Assembly: GCA_025526915.1 (NCBI GenBank) | Contig: JAHLKH010000196.1 | Location: 1-47,185, forward strand | DNA length: 47,185 nucleotides | Source: Entophlyctis helioformis | Taxonomy: Eukaryota; Chytridiomycota; Chytridiomycetes; Chytridiales; Chytriomycetaceae | Direction of reading: 5' to 3' | Part shown: piece by piece, positions 22,835 to 33,504 of the stretch | How the letters are laid out: every line of letters starts with the position of its first letter | Position numbering within the stretch: the stretch's first letter is position 1 | Notes under the pieces: generated by a model | Database searches by the model: none | Told to the model about the DNA's origin: nothing | Seen by the model: only the letters and a program-made list of their open reading frames with translations | Made by a program: the position numbers and the translations under genes

Positions 22835-24190
22835 TCATCGCTTGCTCGACGCTTCCAGTTTCGTGATGGTCGACACTAGTCGGTTGACGGTGGTAGTCTT
22901 GATACTATATCCTTGTTTTGCTTCGGCAAGCAGCGCCTGTGCCTGGTCCAGTGTGAGGCTGCCAAGGAGGATATCAGCGATATTGGCATCCTTGGCACGA
23001 TTGAGTGCTTCGAGGTCAACTGCATAACCACAACCCATCAAGTATTGCAGCAATTCGACGTTTCCCGAATGGACTGCAGGCACAAGTGCGTTGATTGATG
23101 CGCGATAGCCTATTGAGTACAGGTACTTGACAACGTCCGCGTGCCCCGAGCGGATGGTGTTATCGAGTGCGAAATATGTGCACCATAGACCACGGATCTC
23201 GTGGAGCCACTTGACGACATCTAGATGACCCCTTTCAGCGGCTACGTGCATCGCCAAAAACGAGCATCCTTCCGTGCGGTTCTCGTGGAGCCACTTGAGA
23301 ACGTTCAGGTGACCGTTGAAAGCCGCGTAATCCATTGCCTTTGTTGTGCATCCCGTCACGCCCGCATCAAACAGGTACTGCACAACATCCAGATGTCCTT
23401 GTCCCGCTGCGTGATCAACTGCGCCATGCCAGTAGGTGCTTGTCCCATTGTGCCTGGCCATCCAATCTTGGAGAGTACGGTACTTGTCGTCGAGATGCTT
23501 GAGCAGGTCGAGGCATCCAAAGCGGATGGACAAGCGAGCGAGTGTGATCGGATACGTAAAGTCGATCAGATCGAACCAGCCGTGCCGCATGGCGATGAGA
23601 AGCAGCCGGCGGTCGTCAAAACGAGTGGTATCGAACGGATAGTCGTAGTCGTTGTCCTCTTCGTCTACTCTCGCATACCAGCCCTCGGTCTCGGAGAAGA
23701 GTGGAAAGCGCTTGCAGAGACGGTCGTACATGGAGCGAGAGTGTGCGAGGAGCAGTCCGTTGTGGACCGTCAGCTTAACATAAGGCAGCAGCGCCAGATC
23801 GCCCTGCCAGTCGACCTTGAACGCATCGGCCCACAGCTGCAGCCTGGTCGCTTCGTCGAGTGTGTCCTTGTGGTCGAGCAGGCCGCACAGGAAGCGAGTG
23901 AGCAGGCCGGCGTGCTTGAGGATCATGGCGTGGATCTCGGCGGGCAGCTTGTCCCAGTGGCTGCTGCCGTATGCAAGGTCGCCGGTGGCTGGCTGCCCTG
24001 GCTCGACGGCTTGGCTGCCACTCGCTCCAACGACCTGCTCGAACACAGCCCTCACAATGTCGGTGCGGCCAATGGCAACCAGCTGGTCGACTGTGTCCTG
24101 CAGCTGGCTCTGAAGACTGCGCACCAGCTCGTCGCTGGCTGCTGCTGCTTCTGCGTCTGCGTTGTCTGTCGTCTGTCGCTGCGTCTGCAT
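22835..24190 (-). CDS. F-box-like ankyrin repeat protein
   Basis: A single exon of 451 residues from ATG 24190 (the first true ATG in frame) to a stop at 22835. An N-terminal acidic/Gln helix is followed by an F-box-like stretch (WDKLPAEIHAMILKHAG, about 23930-23980). The second half has four or more degenerate ankyrin repeats of the chytrid type: GHLDVVQYLFDAGVTGC, GHLNVLKWLHENRTEGC, GHLDVVKWLHEIRG and GHADVVKYLYSIGY. Each has the DVVKWLHE second helix. In fungi such proteins can act as substrate adaptors of SCF-type ubiquitin ligases; that role is inferred. The repeats resemble those in the duplicated gene at 33862 and 44850. Confidence 0.85.
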   Translation of the reverse strand: MQTQRQTTDNADAEAAAASDELVRSLQSQLQDTVDQLVAIGRTDIVRAVFEQVVGASGSQAVEPGQPATGDLAYGSSHWDKLPAEIHAMILKHAGLLTRFLCGLLDHKDTLDEATRLQLWADAFKVDWQGDLALLPYVKLTVHNGLLLAHSRSMYDRLCKRFPLFSETEGWYARVDEEDNDYDYPFDTTRFDDRRLLLIAMRHGWFDLIDFTYPITLARLSIRFGCLDLLKHLDDKYRTLQDWMARHNGTSTYWHGAVDHAAGQGHLDVVQYLFDAGVTGCTTKAMDYAAFNGHLNVLKWLHENRTEGCSFLAMHVAAERGHLDVVKWLHEIRGLWCTYFALDNTIRSGHADVVKYLYSIGYRASINALVPAVHSGNVELLQYLMGCGYAVDLEALNRAKDANIADILLGSLTLDQAQALLAEAKQGYSIKTTTVNRLVSTITKLEASSKR

Positions 24191-24498
24191 CGTCACAGCC
24201 GCTTGCTCGCTTTGTGGTTGTGAGGACAAGAACCACTCGATGCGATTGTCCAACAAATGCCATAACAGCTCATGAGAACGTGGGACATGCACCTACACGG
24301 CATGCCATGCCATGGTGCATGGCTGCGTATCAGTGCTGGCTGGCTGTGTGACACTGCAGCATGCATTGCAGTGCAGATGCAGTGGTTCGCGGCTGTTGGC
24401 TGACGGAGATGCGACAACCGACTCGGGAGGGATCACGCATCTGCCAAGACGCCTCTGCATTTGAAAACGCTCACTTTGTCGAACGAGACAAAACGTTC
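24191..24498. promoter_or_regulatory. Bidirectional intergenic region between the ankyrin and PMT4 genes
   Basis: Both genes point outwards from this 308-nt stretch. It contains CATGCCATGCCATGG and TGCATTGCAGTGCAGATGCA near-repeats at 24299-24381. A longer PMT4 N-terminus is possible, because its frame stays open upstream of 24499. I see no other element. Confidence 0.5.
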
Positions 24499-26871
24499 AT
24501 GGCCGAGATCCGCCAGCGCCAAACCGCCACGCAGCGCACGGCGTCTGCGGCAGGTGGCGTGCCTCCAGCGGCTGCCGCCCCAGCGCCTGCACTCGCCAAC
24601 GACGACAAGGTGCGTCCGTCTCCTGCATGCTCTGCTCTGCTCTGCTGCTCCTCTCTCGCCCGGGCCTGTCTGTGGCCAGCCTGCGTGCGAGGCACTGCAG
24701 CCGCCAAGATCGTCTGCTGCTGCTGCTGCTGCTGTGTGCCTTGAATGGCGTTACGGGCGAGCCAGCGAGCGAGAGTGCCGCACGAGAGCAGCAGGAGGCA
24801 GGCGCAGCAGCCGTGCCCTACCGCTCTGCCCTTTGCTCTCTCTGGCCGTGTTGCTGCTGCTCTCGTGCGGCGTCCTTTCTTGCTCGCTCGCTCGCTTGCT
24901 TCTTCCACCGCCAGCCAGCCTCGTCCGTTCTAACCATGCGCCACAAACGACACCGCACGCCGCCTTCGCACATGCCAACAGAATGCCAAGGCTGCCCAGC
25001 AGGCCAAGGCGTCCGAGGCTTCGACGACGCTCGCGTCCAACATCACGCTCGCCGTCGTGTCGGCCCTCGGCTTCATCACCCGCGTGTGGATGATCCACAA
25101 CCCAGGCGAAGTTGTGTGAGTCCCCCCGCCACTCTCCCGCATATGGAACCTCGCTGAGAACGCCCCGGAACTGACACAGCTCGCCCTTGTCCATGTCCAT
25201 GTCCACGCCGCATGCAACCGCACCGCACTCCAGGTTCGACGAAGTGCATTTTGGCAAGTTCGGCTCGTACTACCTGCGTCGCGAGTACTTTTTCGACGTG
25301 CACCCGCCGCTGGGCAAGCTGCTCATTGCGCTCGTTGGCCTTATCGTCGGCTTCGACGGCCACTACCTGTTTGAGAACATTGGCGAGAACTACGCCGAGA
25401 ACAATGTGCCGTACATTGCGCTGCGGCTGTGGTGCGCTCTGTGCGGTGCGGCCATTGTGCCGACGGTGTACCTCATCCTGCGCGAGATGGGCGTGTCGAT
25501 CCTCGGTGCTGCGTTTGGTGCTATGCTGATTGTTGTTGGTGAGTTTGGCGTGGTGTTTGTTTGGGGGATCTGGTGTAGGCGTTGCCGACTGCAGAAAGAG
25601 TAGTGCTGACACGGCGTGCATAGACAATGCGCTCATTACGCAGTCGCGCCTGATTCTGCTCGACAGCATGCTCATGTTCTTTTGCATTCTGGCCATTTAC
25701 TTCTGGATCAAGTTCTACAAGCAGCGCCACGAGGCGTTTTCTGCCAAGTGGTGGGGATGGCTTGCCATGACTGGCGTGGGTCTCTCGCTCGTGCTTGGGT
25801 GAGTGGATTTGTCTGCGCATTCTCGTGGACGCACGGGCGGATACATGGGATTGTACACTGACGCTGGCGGGATGGCAGAGTCAAGATGGTCGGTCTCTTT
25901 ACGGTGGCCACGATTGGTATCGCCACGATTGTTGATCTGTGGGAGTTGCTGGATGTCCGTCGCGGTCTGAGCCTGGTACGTGCACGTCTGAAGCGGCCTT
26001 GCATGCGCATAGACAGCCATTGACATGCGCATCCTCTCTCTATACAGCGCCAGTTTGTGCGCCACTTTTCGGCGCGGGCACTCTGCCTCATCTTCCTGCC
26101 GCTTGTCCTGTACCTCGTGCCGTTCTACATCCACTTTGCGATCCTCACCAAGTCTGGGCCGGGCGATGCGTTCATGAGCCTCAAGTTCCAAGAGGAGCTC
26201 ATTGGCAACGCCAACACGGCGGGCTCAGTCGCGGTCATGTTCAACGCCAACGTCACGATCAAGCACTTTGAGTCCAAGGCGTTCCTCCACTCGCACACGC
26301 ACACGTACCCGCTGCGCTACAAGGACGAGCGCGTGTCGTCGCAGGGACAACAGGTCAACGGCTACGCGCACAGCGACGTCAACTCGCTGTGGACGATCGA
26401 GGCGCCCGAGGTGGAGCACTACCCGCCAGCGGCCGAGTACAAGCCGACGGAGCAGGAGACGGAGCGTGGAGTGCGCTATGTGCGCCACGGCGACCTTGTG
26501 CGCCTGCACCACTTTACGACGGACTCGTACCTGCTCACGCACGACGTGGCGTCGCCGCTGACGCCGACGAACATGGAGGTGACGACGGTCAAGGGCGAGG
26601 CTGCGGTGAAGCGGTACAACGAGACGCTCTGGCGCGTGGAGATGACGGACGGCGGGGACAACGAAAAGCTCAAGAGCAAGAAGCGCCGGTTCCGCCTGGT
26701 GAATCTCAAGCACGCGGTGGCGGTGTACTCTGCCAGGAAGGAGCTGCTGCCCGACTGGGGCTTCAAGATGCAGCAGACCAACGGCAACAAGAACCTTGCG
26801 GACAAGAACAACTACTGGGTTGTGGACAAGGTGCAGCACGAGCGGATCGTGGACGGTGAGTCTGCCGTGGG

Positions 26872-26909
<38 letters not shown>

Positions 26910-27718
26910 CACGGATGGCTGACAATGACAATGGCATGGCATGAATGTATTTGAACTCGTCAACAACGACCATGACGACCATGACGACCCACACAGGAGT
27001 CGAGATTGGCGAGACGCAAGAGCCCAAGGAGGGCGGCAAGCTGTCGTTTTTCCAAAAGTTTGCAGAGCTGCAGGGGCTGATGGTGCACCACAACGCGATG
27101 CTGACCAAGCCGCACCCGTACTCGTCGTCGCCGGGCACGTGGCCGTTTGTGATCAACGGCATCTCGTTCTGGGAGAAGAAGGACGGGCTCAAGCAGATCT
27201 ACCTGCTGGGCAACCCGGTGATCTGGTGGATGACGATCGGGCTCGTGGGTCTGTACGCGGGACTGTGGCTGGTGGACCGTGTGTGCCTGCGGCGCGGGGT
27301 GGACGACTTTGGCGAGAATGCGCGGCGCTGGTGGGACCGGGCGATCGGGTTCCTGTTTATCGGCTGGCTGCTGCACTGGCTGCCGTTCTTCCTGATGGGC
27401 CGCATGCTGTTCCTGCACCACTACCTGCCGGCGTTTATCTTTTCGGTGATGCTGACGGCGGCGCTCGTGGACTTTATGGGGCGGGTGGTGCTGACGCGGC
27501 GGGCGGCAGCCACAACGGCGACGGCGACGTCGTACACGCAGTGGCTGGGCAGCGCGCGGCCGTCGGTGCTGCAGTACTTTGTGGTGCTTGTGCTGCTTGC
27601 GGTGTGCGTGGGCGTGTTTGTGTGGTTCTCGCCGCTCACATACGGCACGGGCTTTGCGACGGTCGAGGACATTCGCGCGCGCCGCTGGATCAAGACGTGG
27701 AACCTGCAGTACTCGTGA
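24499..27718 (+). CDS. PMT4: Protein O-mannosyltransferase, Pmt4-type
   Basis: Seven exons (24499-24609, 24982-25115, 25234-25538, 25624-25798, 25879-25975, 26048-26855, 26997-27718) give 783 residues in phase, close to yeast Pmt4 (762). The enzyme moves mannose from dolichyl-phosphate-mannose to Ser/Thr of secretory proteins in the ER membrane. The first luminal loop has FDEVHFGKFG with the Asp-Glu pair, then HPPLGKLLI. Three MIR motifs follow in a large loop (SLWTIEAPE, TLWRVEMTD, NYWVVDKVQHERIVDG). The C-terminal half has several membrane helices and ends KTWNLQYS. Multiple hydrophobic segments lie at 25310-25970 and 27190-27640. Intron 1 is long (372 nt). Intron 6 holds a (GT)16 repeat. 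No frame break is seen. Confidence 0.95.
26875..26906. repeat. (GT)16 microsatellite in PMT4 intron 6
   Basis: An uninterrupted GT run of 32 nt starts 20 nt after the GTGAG donor of intron 26856-26996. Confidence 0.95.
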
Positions 27719-28384
27719 GACGGGGCGTGAGACAGCTCGAGGTGGTCGAGGTGCGTGAGACAGACACACAGACACAGGGAGGGAATGAAGACAAAGTGAC
27801 AGTGGATGGAGTGCATTGACAGTGGATAGAGTGCATTGGCATAGTGACAGTGCATAGAGTGGATAGACAGAGAGACAGAGAGACGGGGGGAATGTGCCGC
27901 GACTGTGTGCGTGCCAGTGCCAGTGCCAGTGGGAGGGAGCCAGCAGCAGCAGCAGGGGCAGCGCAGGAGGGCGGACGGTTGCTGTTCCGAGAGGGAGAGG
28001 CAGAGAGACCGAGAGACAGTCGCCGAGAGACAGTCACGGGCCCGCCCTCTCCCACCGCAGACTACACGCCGGTGCGTGCCACGGGCCTCGGCACGGGCGC
28101 ACCTTGCTCTGCGTGGGTGGTTGGCATCGATGATGATGTTGGCGATGCTGTGGGAGAGCACGGGAGAGAGAGAGGCGACAACGGCATGTCCGAACGATCT
28201 GTCCGAACGATCAGCCTGGAGAGCCGTGTCCGAAGAGATGTCCGAGGAGATGTCCGAGGAGGGCAGCCTGCACACTCACTTGCAACAACCAACAACAACA
28301 ACAAAACAACAACAACAACCAACAACAACAAACAACAACAACAACAACAACAACCAACACTCGTAGCACTCACAACCAGCAGCC
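27719..28384. other. Repeat-rich intergenic region between PMT4 and POLA2
   Basis: This 666-nt stretch has no convincing gene. It contains imperfect 20-bp units around GACAGTGGATAGAGTGCATT (27799-27862), GAGACAGAGAGAC tracts, a direct 12-bp repeat GTCCGAACGATC (28188-28212), a GATGTCCGAGGA repeat just after it, and an AAC tract at 28284-28362. It should hold the PMT4 3' UTR and the POLA2 promoter. Confidence 0.7.
28284..28362. repeat. AAC microsatellite in the POLA2 upstream region
   Basis: Mostly CAA/AAC units with occasional CC interruptions, ending 23 nt before the ATG of POLA2. Confidence 0.9.
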
Positions 28385-30791
28385 ATGTTCAAGTCGCAGC
28401 TGTCGCAGCAGCCGCTGCAACACCAACAGCCACAGTCGCACCAACACTCGCACCACGCAGACGCCGCCATCCTCGCCGCCTTTGACGTCGCCGTCCTGCC
28501 GCAGCCCGTGCTCGACGCCGCCCGCTCGCTGCTCGCCTCGTTCCGTCTGGCCCCGCTCGACCTCGCCGCAAAGTGGGACGCCCACTCCATCGCCTACGCA
28601 AAGGCCCACAACTGCCCCGTGCCCGACGTGCCCGACGTCCCCGCCCTCCTCGCCCTGCGCGCCGACCTGCTGCGCGACCAGGACCTGCGCCTCGCAGACT
28701 CGCTCTCCGCCTCCTCCCTCCTCAAGCCGTCGTCCATCGTGCAGCCAAAGATCATCAAGGACCGGCCCGTCCTCGACCGCCACTCGCTCGGCTCCATCAT
28801 GGCCGGTGCCGGTGCCGGTGCAAGTGCTGGTGCGACCCGCCACAAGATTGTGCCCATGCAGTTTGCCGTCGCTACGGCCGCAACCGTCGGTGCACCCCTG
28901 CTGTCCTCGGCCCACAACATGCCCAGCCAGCCCGTCACGCCCAACCCAAAATCTCGTCGCGCCGCTGCCATGGGCTCGCTCGACGCTCTCTCTTCGCCTC
29001 CCTTTGGCGGCTCGGCCTTTTCGCCCTCGGCCTCGGCTGCGTCTGCGTCTGCAAAGACCCCCGGCAGATCTGCTTCCCAGTGGGCCGCCGTCCACGGCCC
29101 GTCCCCGCAGGCGGCAAAGTTTGCCGACCGCATCAACCGCGCCAAGACCGAAGAGTCCTTTGGCGCCAGTGCCAAGATGGCCTCGGTGCCCGCCGCGTCG
29201 CAGGTGCGCTGCGAGCTGAGTCTGGTGCCCGGCCAGCAGACCCTCGGATACAGGTACATGTACGAGAAGCTCACCGAAAAGGGCGAGCTGCTCGACGCCC
29301 AGATCGAGCACTTTGCCCCCATCCTGGCCAAGCTCTACGTCGACCAGCACGTGTCCAAGAACCCCAAGGCGGCCGGTGCTGCTCTCAAGCCCGACGACGA
29401 CAAGGATGCCTTGGATCCGTCTGGAGAGCTGGCCGATCCCATGGTCCACATCTGCAACCCTGTCCAGCCGCGCCACGACCAGAGTCTGTACGTCGGCCGC
29501 ATCTGCTGCGACTCGCTCATCGACGGCGTCCGTCTCAACGAGCAGTCCGTCGTGCTCGAGGCGTCGCGTCGCATGGGCAACGGCGCGCGCGTCAAACTCA
29601 ACCTCGAGGCTGTAGCGGCCTCTGGCAAGGGCCTCCTGCTCTTCCCCGGCCAGATCGTGGGCCTCGTGGCCACCAACCCGTCCGGCCGCCTGCTCAACGT
29701 CTCCAGCATCCTGTACCCGCCTCTGCCGCCCGTGCCTACCACCAACCTGTCCGAGATTATGCACATGTACCCGTCCGAGACGGCACGCACGAGCGGCCCG
29801 TCGGCATCGTGGTTGCGTCTGGCCCATACACGCTCGACGACTCGCTCCAGTACGAGCCGCTCGAGTCGCTCGTCACCGACGTCATCGAAAGGGACCCGCC
29901 CGATGTCGTCATTCTGCTAGGCCCGTTTGTCGATCTCGACCACCCGCTCATTGCCCAGGCCAGGCCGACGAAGACGTGGACGACATCTTCCGCAACCAGA
30001 TCAGCGCACGGCTGGACCGCATGCGCGCAGCACGGCCCGGTCTCCAGATCATCCTGGTGCCGTCGACGCGCGATGCGTGCACGGAATGGATCGCGTTCCC
30101 TCAGCCGCCGCTCGCGGCTGCTCTGTCCAGCGACGAATCCTGCAACGCCACAGCGACTTGGGTCTGCTCGAGCCGTCGGGCCGCGTGGGCGGTGGGCCGG
30201 GCGGGTCGGCATTCAAGTCGGCGGTCGTCAAGGAGGGCATCAACCTGTTCCCTAACCCAGTGCAGTTCCGCATCAACGAGATGGTCTTTGCCGTGTCGAC
30301 CACGGACATTTTGTTTGACCTGAGCACGGTCGAGTGTGCACGGCAGGCGACTGTGGCTGCCGGTGCCCCTGCTACCGACCGCCTCGACCGCATGGCGCGC
30401 AGCTTCCAGCAGATCCTGCAGCAGCGGTCGTTCTACCCAGTGTTCCCGCCCTCGCCTGGCGCGTGCCTGGACGCCACGCGCGCGCTCGCCATGACCACGG
30501 TCGTCGATGGGCAGGAAGCAGCCGGACCCCTCGTGCTGCAGGTGGTGCCGGACGTGCTGATTGTGCCGTCCAAGCTGCGGCACGCCATCCGGGCCGTCGA
30601 CGGCTCGCTGTGCATCAACCCAGGCGTCCTCACCAAGGGCCGGTCCGGCGGCACCTACACGCGCATGTGCGTGTATCCGCTCCGCACCGACGGCGCCATG
30701 GCAGACATGGTCGCAGTGGCGACGGAGACGACGATCTGCTCTCGAGCACTTTGTGACGCAGCGGACAGCCGTCGAGACGCGGCGCATCTGA
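28385..30791 (+). CDS. POLA2: DNA polymerase alpha subunit B (Pol12/POLA2)
   Basis: This is the regulatory B subunit of the polymerase alpha-primase complex. The N-terminal region (to about 29000) has a Gln/His start, a helical domain and a Ser/Pro linker. The OB-fold part shows LGYRYMYEKLTEKGELLD. The inactive calcineurin-like phosphoesterase part shows GIVVASGPY, PDVVILLGPFVDLDHPLI, VPSTRDA and FPQPPL. The C-terminus has LIVPSKLRHAI, CINPGVLTKGRSGGTYTRM and, in another frame, FVTQRTAVETRRI, which looks like the true end. The frame changes near 29780, 29960 and 30120, each as for one missing base, and again near 30740. Introns are not obvious. An essential single-copy gene with so many breaks argues for assembly errors rather than a pseudogene. 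The end is uncertain: 30791, or 30820 in the uncorrected frame. Confidence 0.85.
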
Positions 30792-30938
30792 GACGGCGTG
30801 TGTTTACCGTACTGGAATGAAAGAGCCGGTGACGTTGGCGGTCTGCCGTGTCCATGTTTGATGAGTGGCTGTGGGGTGGAGATGTGGCTGTGGGGTACAC
30901 CGCCGCCTAGATCGCCTTAAATCCAGGCTTCAGCAGCC

Positions 30939-31275
30939 ATGTCGCCCACACCAAACACATCCGTCGCCATGCACCAGGCCGGCCAACCCACAGTCGATGC
31001 GGCCGCTCCACAGTACCCGCCGCCATACCACTCAGCATTGCCGCAACCACAGGCGGCCATGACGACCGGCTCCGTGCCGTTGCCCGGTGCTGAGCAGCCG
31101 CCCGCCGCCGTACTCGCAGCCGCCGCTGTACTCGCAAGCCCAGCCCAACGAGCTTGCAGCGGACTCGCCGCAGAGCAAGCCGCAGTCAAGGCACGGTCCC
31201 ACACCTCGCTGGGCCTGGTGGCACTTGACACCGATCCAATGCGACTGCTGCCTCTGCTGCTTCTGCTGCTGCTGA
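30939..31275 (+). CDS. Small Pro/Gln-rich protein with cysteine-cluster C-terminus
   Basis: The ATG at 30939 opens a Pro/Gln/Tyr-rich frame (YPPPYHSALPQPQ). Near 31090 the sense passes to another frame (PPYSQPPLYSQAQPNELAAD), which ends CDCCLCCFCCC at TGA 31273-31275. The total is about 112 residues. A Pro/Tyr-rich soluble part followed by a tight Cys cluster resembles CYSTM-type tail-anchored or palmitoylated stress proteins, but the hydrophobic stretch is short (WAWWHLTPIQ), so the assignment is tentative. An AATAAA signal lies 64 nt after the stop. The next gene encodes another small protein with a terminal Cys cluster. Confidence 0.5.
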
Positions 31276-31338
31276 GGTGACTGCTCCGGATGCACCAAGT
31301 GCTGCGGGCCCCTGTACTGTATGTGACCAGAGTGATCC

Positions 31339-31344
31339 AATAAA
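31339..31344 (+). terminator. AATAAA polyadenylation signal
   Basis: A canonical hexamer 64 nt downstream of the first cysteine-tail gene and 57 nt upstream of the next ATG. Confidence 0.6.
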
Positions 31345-31400
31345 CGCCTTGATGAGCATGTGGCGGCTTTGGACACTTGCCTCGTTAGTCGACTGCGGCC

Positions 31401-31643
31401 ATGAACGGCAACACCAACGACACCCAGCAGACTGCGACTACTACGACGACTTCCAGTGCACAAGGGATCCCCAAGCCGCCAGTGACGGGCCAGCCATCGG
31501 GCATTCCCGGCATGGACCTGTTCAGCGCAAACTCGCCGTCCAAGACCAGAGTGCCGCCTGCCGCTGGATCCAGCGCGCGCGAGGCTGCGCAGCCCAATCT
31601 CAAGCAGGACGCTGCTCTCGGCGGCTGCTTCTGCTGCCTGTGA
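31401..31643 (+). CDS. Small Thr/Pro/Ser-rich protein ending in GGCFCCL
   Basis: An uninterrupted frame of 80 residues from ATG 31401. The body is hydrophilic (Thr run, then IPKPPVTGQPSGIPGMDLF) and ends LKQDAALGGCFCCL. The terminal CFCCL is like sites that are S-palmitoylated or prenylated, though it is not a strict CaaX box. I know no named family. It follows a gene with the same tail logic, so the two may be diverged tandem duplicates with different bodies. Confidence 0.55.
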   Translation: MNGNTNDTQQTATTTTTSSAQGIPKPPVTGQPSGIPGMDLFSANSPSKTRVPPAAGSSAREAAQPNLKQDAALGGCFCCL

Positions 31644-31740
31644 TGCTGCTGTGATGCTGCCTGTGATGCCTCTGCTGCCGTGGCCCAATACAGACGATCG
31701 CTCGCTGTGCACTTTCCCAGTTGCCGTGCTCGTCTGACAG

Positions 31741-32074
31741 ATGCAGTATCCATGCAAGGACAAGGCGTGCGCCATCCAAGTGCGTCTGCTGCCGCCTGCG
31801 GTGGTGGTTGTGGTAGTAGTAGTGCCATGCTCACACACACATGCCAACACACACACACACATGCTGGCAGGCTTGCATTGTGCGCAACGGATACGACTCG
31901 AGTGCATGCCAGCCGCTGGTCGCCGCCTTTGAGCGCTGCTGCGTGGATGCGCTGGCAGCCAAGACGCCTGGTGCCGAGACGGCCTGTGCGTCAGTGTGGC
32001 GGTGGCTGGACAAGGCGGCGGCTGCTTCTGCCCTGTCGCCTGCCTCGCCTGCGTCGCCTGCTGGCCACCACTAG
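31741..32074 (+). CDS. CMC4: Cmc4-like twin CX9C mitochondrial protein
   Basis: Two exons (31741-31779, 31871-32074) joined in phase 0 give 80 residues. The cysteines form two CX9C pairs: C5-C15 (CKDKACAIQAC) and C26-C36 (CQPLVAAFERC). The joining segment RNGYDSSA matches fungal Cmc4 (RNGYDESK). Such proteins are imported and oxidised by Mia40/Erv1 in the mitochondrial intermembrane space. Their exact role is unsettled, although they group with cytochrome c oxidase assembly factors. The C-terminus extends by about 40 residues with an Ala/Ser/Pro tail. The 91-nt intron contains GT- and CA-rich runs. A less convincing alternative is a Cox-assembly factor of the same fold. Confidence 0.85.
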
Positions 32075-32159
32075 TAAAGCATCCCCGCAGCACCAGCCAG
32101 CCTGCACTTTCATCCCGCCTTTGCCACACACTGCCACACAGCAAGCAACGCTGAGCGTG

Positions 32160-32184
32160 CACACACACACACACACACACACAC
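32160..32184. repeat. CA dinucleotide run directly before a start codon
   Basis: Twelve CA units plus a C lead straight into the ATG at 32185, so the presumed 5' UTR end of the NagD-like gene is a pure microsatellite with no normal start context. Confidence 0.9.
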
Positions 32185-33435
32185 ATGGCCGACGCCCCTG
32201 CCTTTGCCGCAGACAAGCTGTCGCTGCTGTCTGAGCTGAGCGACACCGAGTACGCTGCCCGTCTGCAGGCCATCCGCGACAAGGAGGTGGGCAGCCAGCA
32301 CACACAGCACACAGCCAGCCAGCCAGCCAGCACGCAACACACAGCACTGACATGCGAGCGGCCAGGGCTTCATCTGCGACATGGACGGCGTCATCTACCA
32401 CGGCAGCATCCTCCTGCCGGGCGTCAAGGAGTTCATCGCCTGGCTGCGCCAGCACGGCAAGCGCTTCCTCTTCCTCACCAACAACTCGGCCCCCACGCCG
32501 CGCGAGCTGTCGCAGAAACTCAAGCGGCTCGGCCTGGACGTGGATGAGCAGCACTTTTACACCAGCGCCATTGCCACGGCACGCTTCCTCAAGAGCCAGA
32601 AGCCCAACGGCGTGAGTGTGTGGTGTGTGGTTGTCGTGATCGTCGTCGTGTGGTGTGTGTGTCGGGCAAGACGGACAAGACGGGCTGACCAGCTGGATGT
32701 GCGGTCGCCAGGGAACGTGCTATGTCATTGGCGATCCGGGACTCACGTTTGCGCTGTACGAAGAGGGATTCACCATGAGCGACTCGGCGCCAGACTATGT
32801 CGTCATTGGCGAGGGCAAGAGCCACAACTTTGAAAAGGCAAGCCGCTCGTCTGTGCACACACACACACCACCACACACACACATACAAGGATGGCATACT
32901 CACACGAACGCACACGCACAGATCTCCAAGGCTGTCAACTGGTGGCAGGCGGCGCCAAGCTCATTGGCACAAACCCAGACGTGACTGGACCGGCCGAGCA
33001 CGGCATCGAGCCAGCAACCGGCGCGTTTGTGGCTGCCATCGAGCTGGCCACAGGCAAGCGTGCATTCTACTGCGGCAAGCCATCGTCGCTCATGATGCGG
33101 TGAGCATGTCCGCGCAGATCACATCACATCACATCGCATCGCATCGCATCACATCGCATCACAACTGACATCACGACGCAACCAGATACGCACAGACGAT
33201 GCTCGGCACACACAAGAGCGACACGTGCATCATCGGCGATCGCATGGACACGGATATCCTGGCTGGCACCTACGCGCAGATCGACCCGGTGCTGGTGATG
33301 AGCGGTGTCACGAACGAGACCAACCTGTTTGAGCACGCATACCGGCCGTACATTGTGCTCAACGGCGTGGGCGAGATCGTTGGGCCAGTCACGCCTGCTG
33401 ACCAGCGCGCCACTCCCGCACACACCGATGCCTGA
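32185..33435 (+). CDS. HAD-superfamily phosphatase, subfamily IIA, NagD-like
   Basis: Five exons (32185-32286, 32366-32611, 32712-32837, 32922-33099, 33186-33435) give about 300 residues if one missing base near 32942 is allowed. Motif I is CDMDGVIYHG (nucleophile Asp and acid Asp, from 32378), motif II is FLTNNSA, motif III uses the Lys of YCGKPS, and motif IV is IIGDRMDTDILAG. Cap-domain sequence PDYVVIGEG and GTNPDVTGP is closer to bacterial NagD (nucleotide or sugar phosphatase) than to yeast Pho13. The substrate cannot be read from sequence. Intron 3 (32838-32921) has a GCAAGC donor, a GC-AG intron. Intron 4 contains CACAT/CGCAT repeats. The last residues are an unconserved tail. Confidence 0.9.
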
Positions 33436-33504
33436 CAATGCGAATGAATGACTGCAAGAGACTGTCAGTGGTGCACAGAGAGGGGCAGCGACGCAGCCAA
33501 AGTG

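Noticed and set aside
22835..24292. Longer ankyrin protein start at 24292
   Set aside because: The codon there is GTG on the coding strand. The first true ATG in frame is at 24190.
26875..26906. (GT)16 as a regulatory Z-DNA element
   Set aside because: It is an intronic dinucleotide repeat, common in such genomes. Nothing in the sequence ties it to regulation.
28370..29827. Long open frame (485 codons) on the minus strand opposite POLA2
   Set aside because: It is antisense to conserved POLA2 sequence, is Gly/Arg/His-rich in the way expected of a GC-rich shadow frame, and matches no family.
28573..30255. Plus-strand 560-codon open frame overlapping POLA2
   Set aside because: Only the part near 29785-29960 (GIVVASGPY, LLGPFVD) is real POLA2 sequence reached through a frame break. 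The rest is an Arg/Pro shadow.
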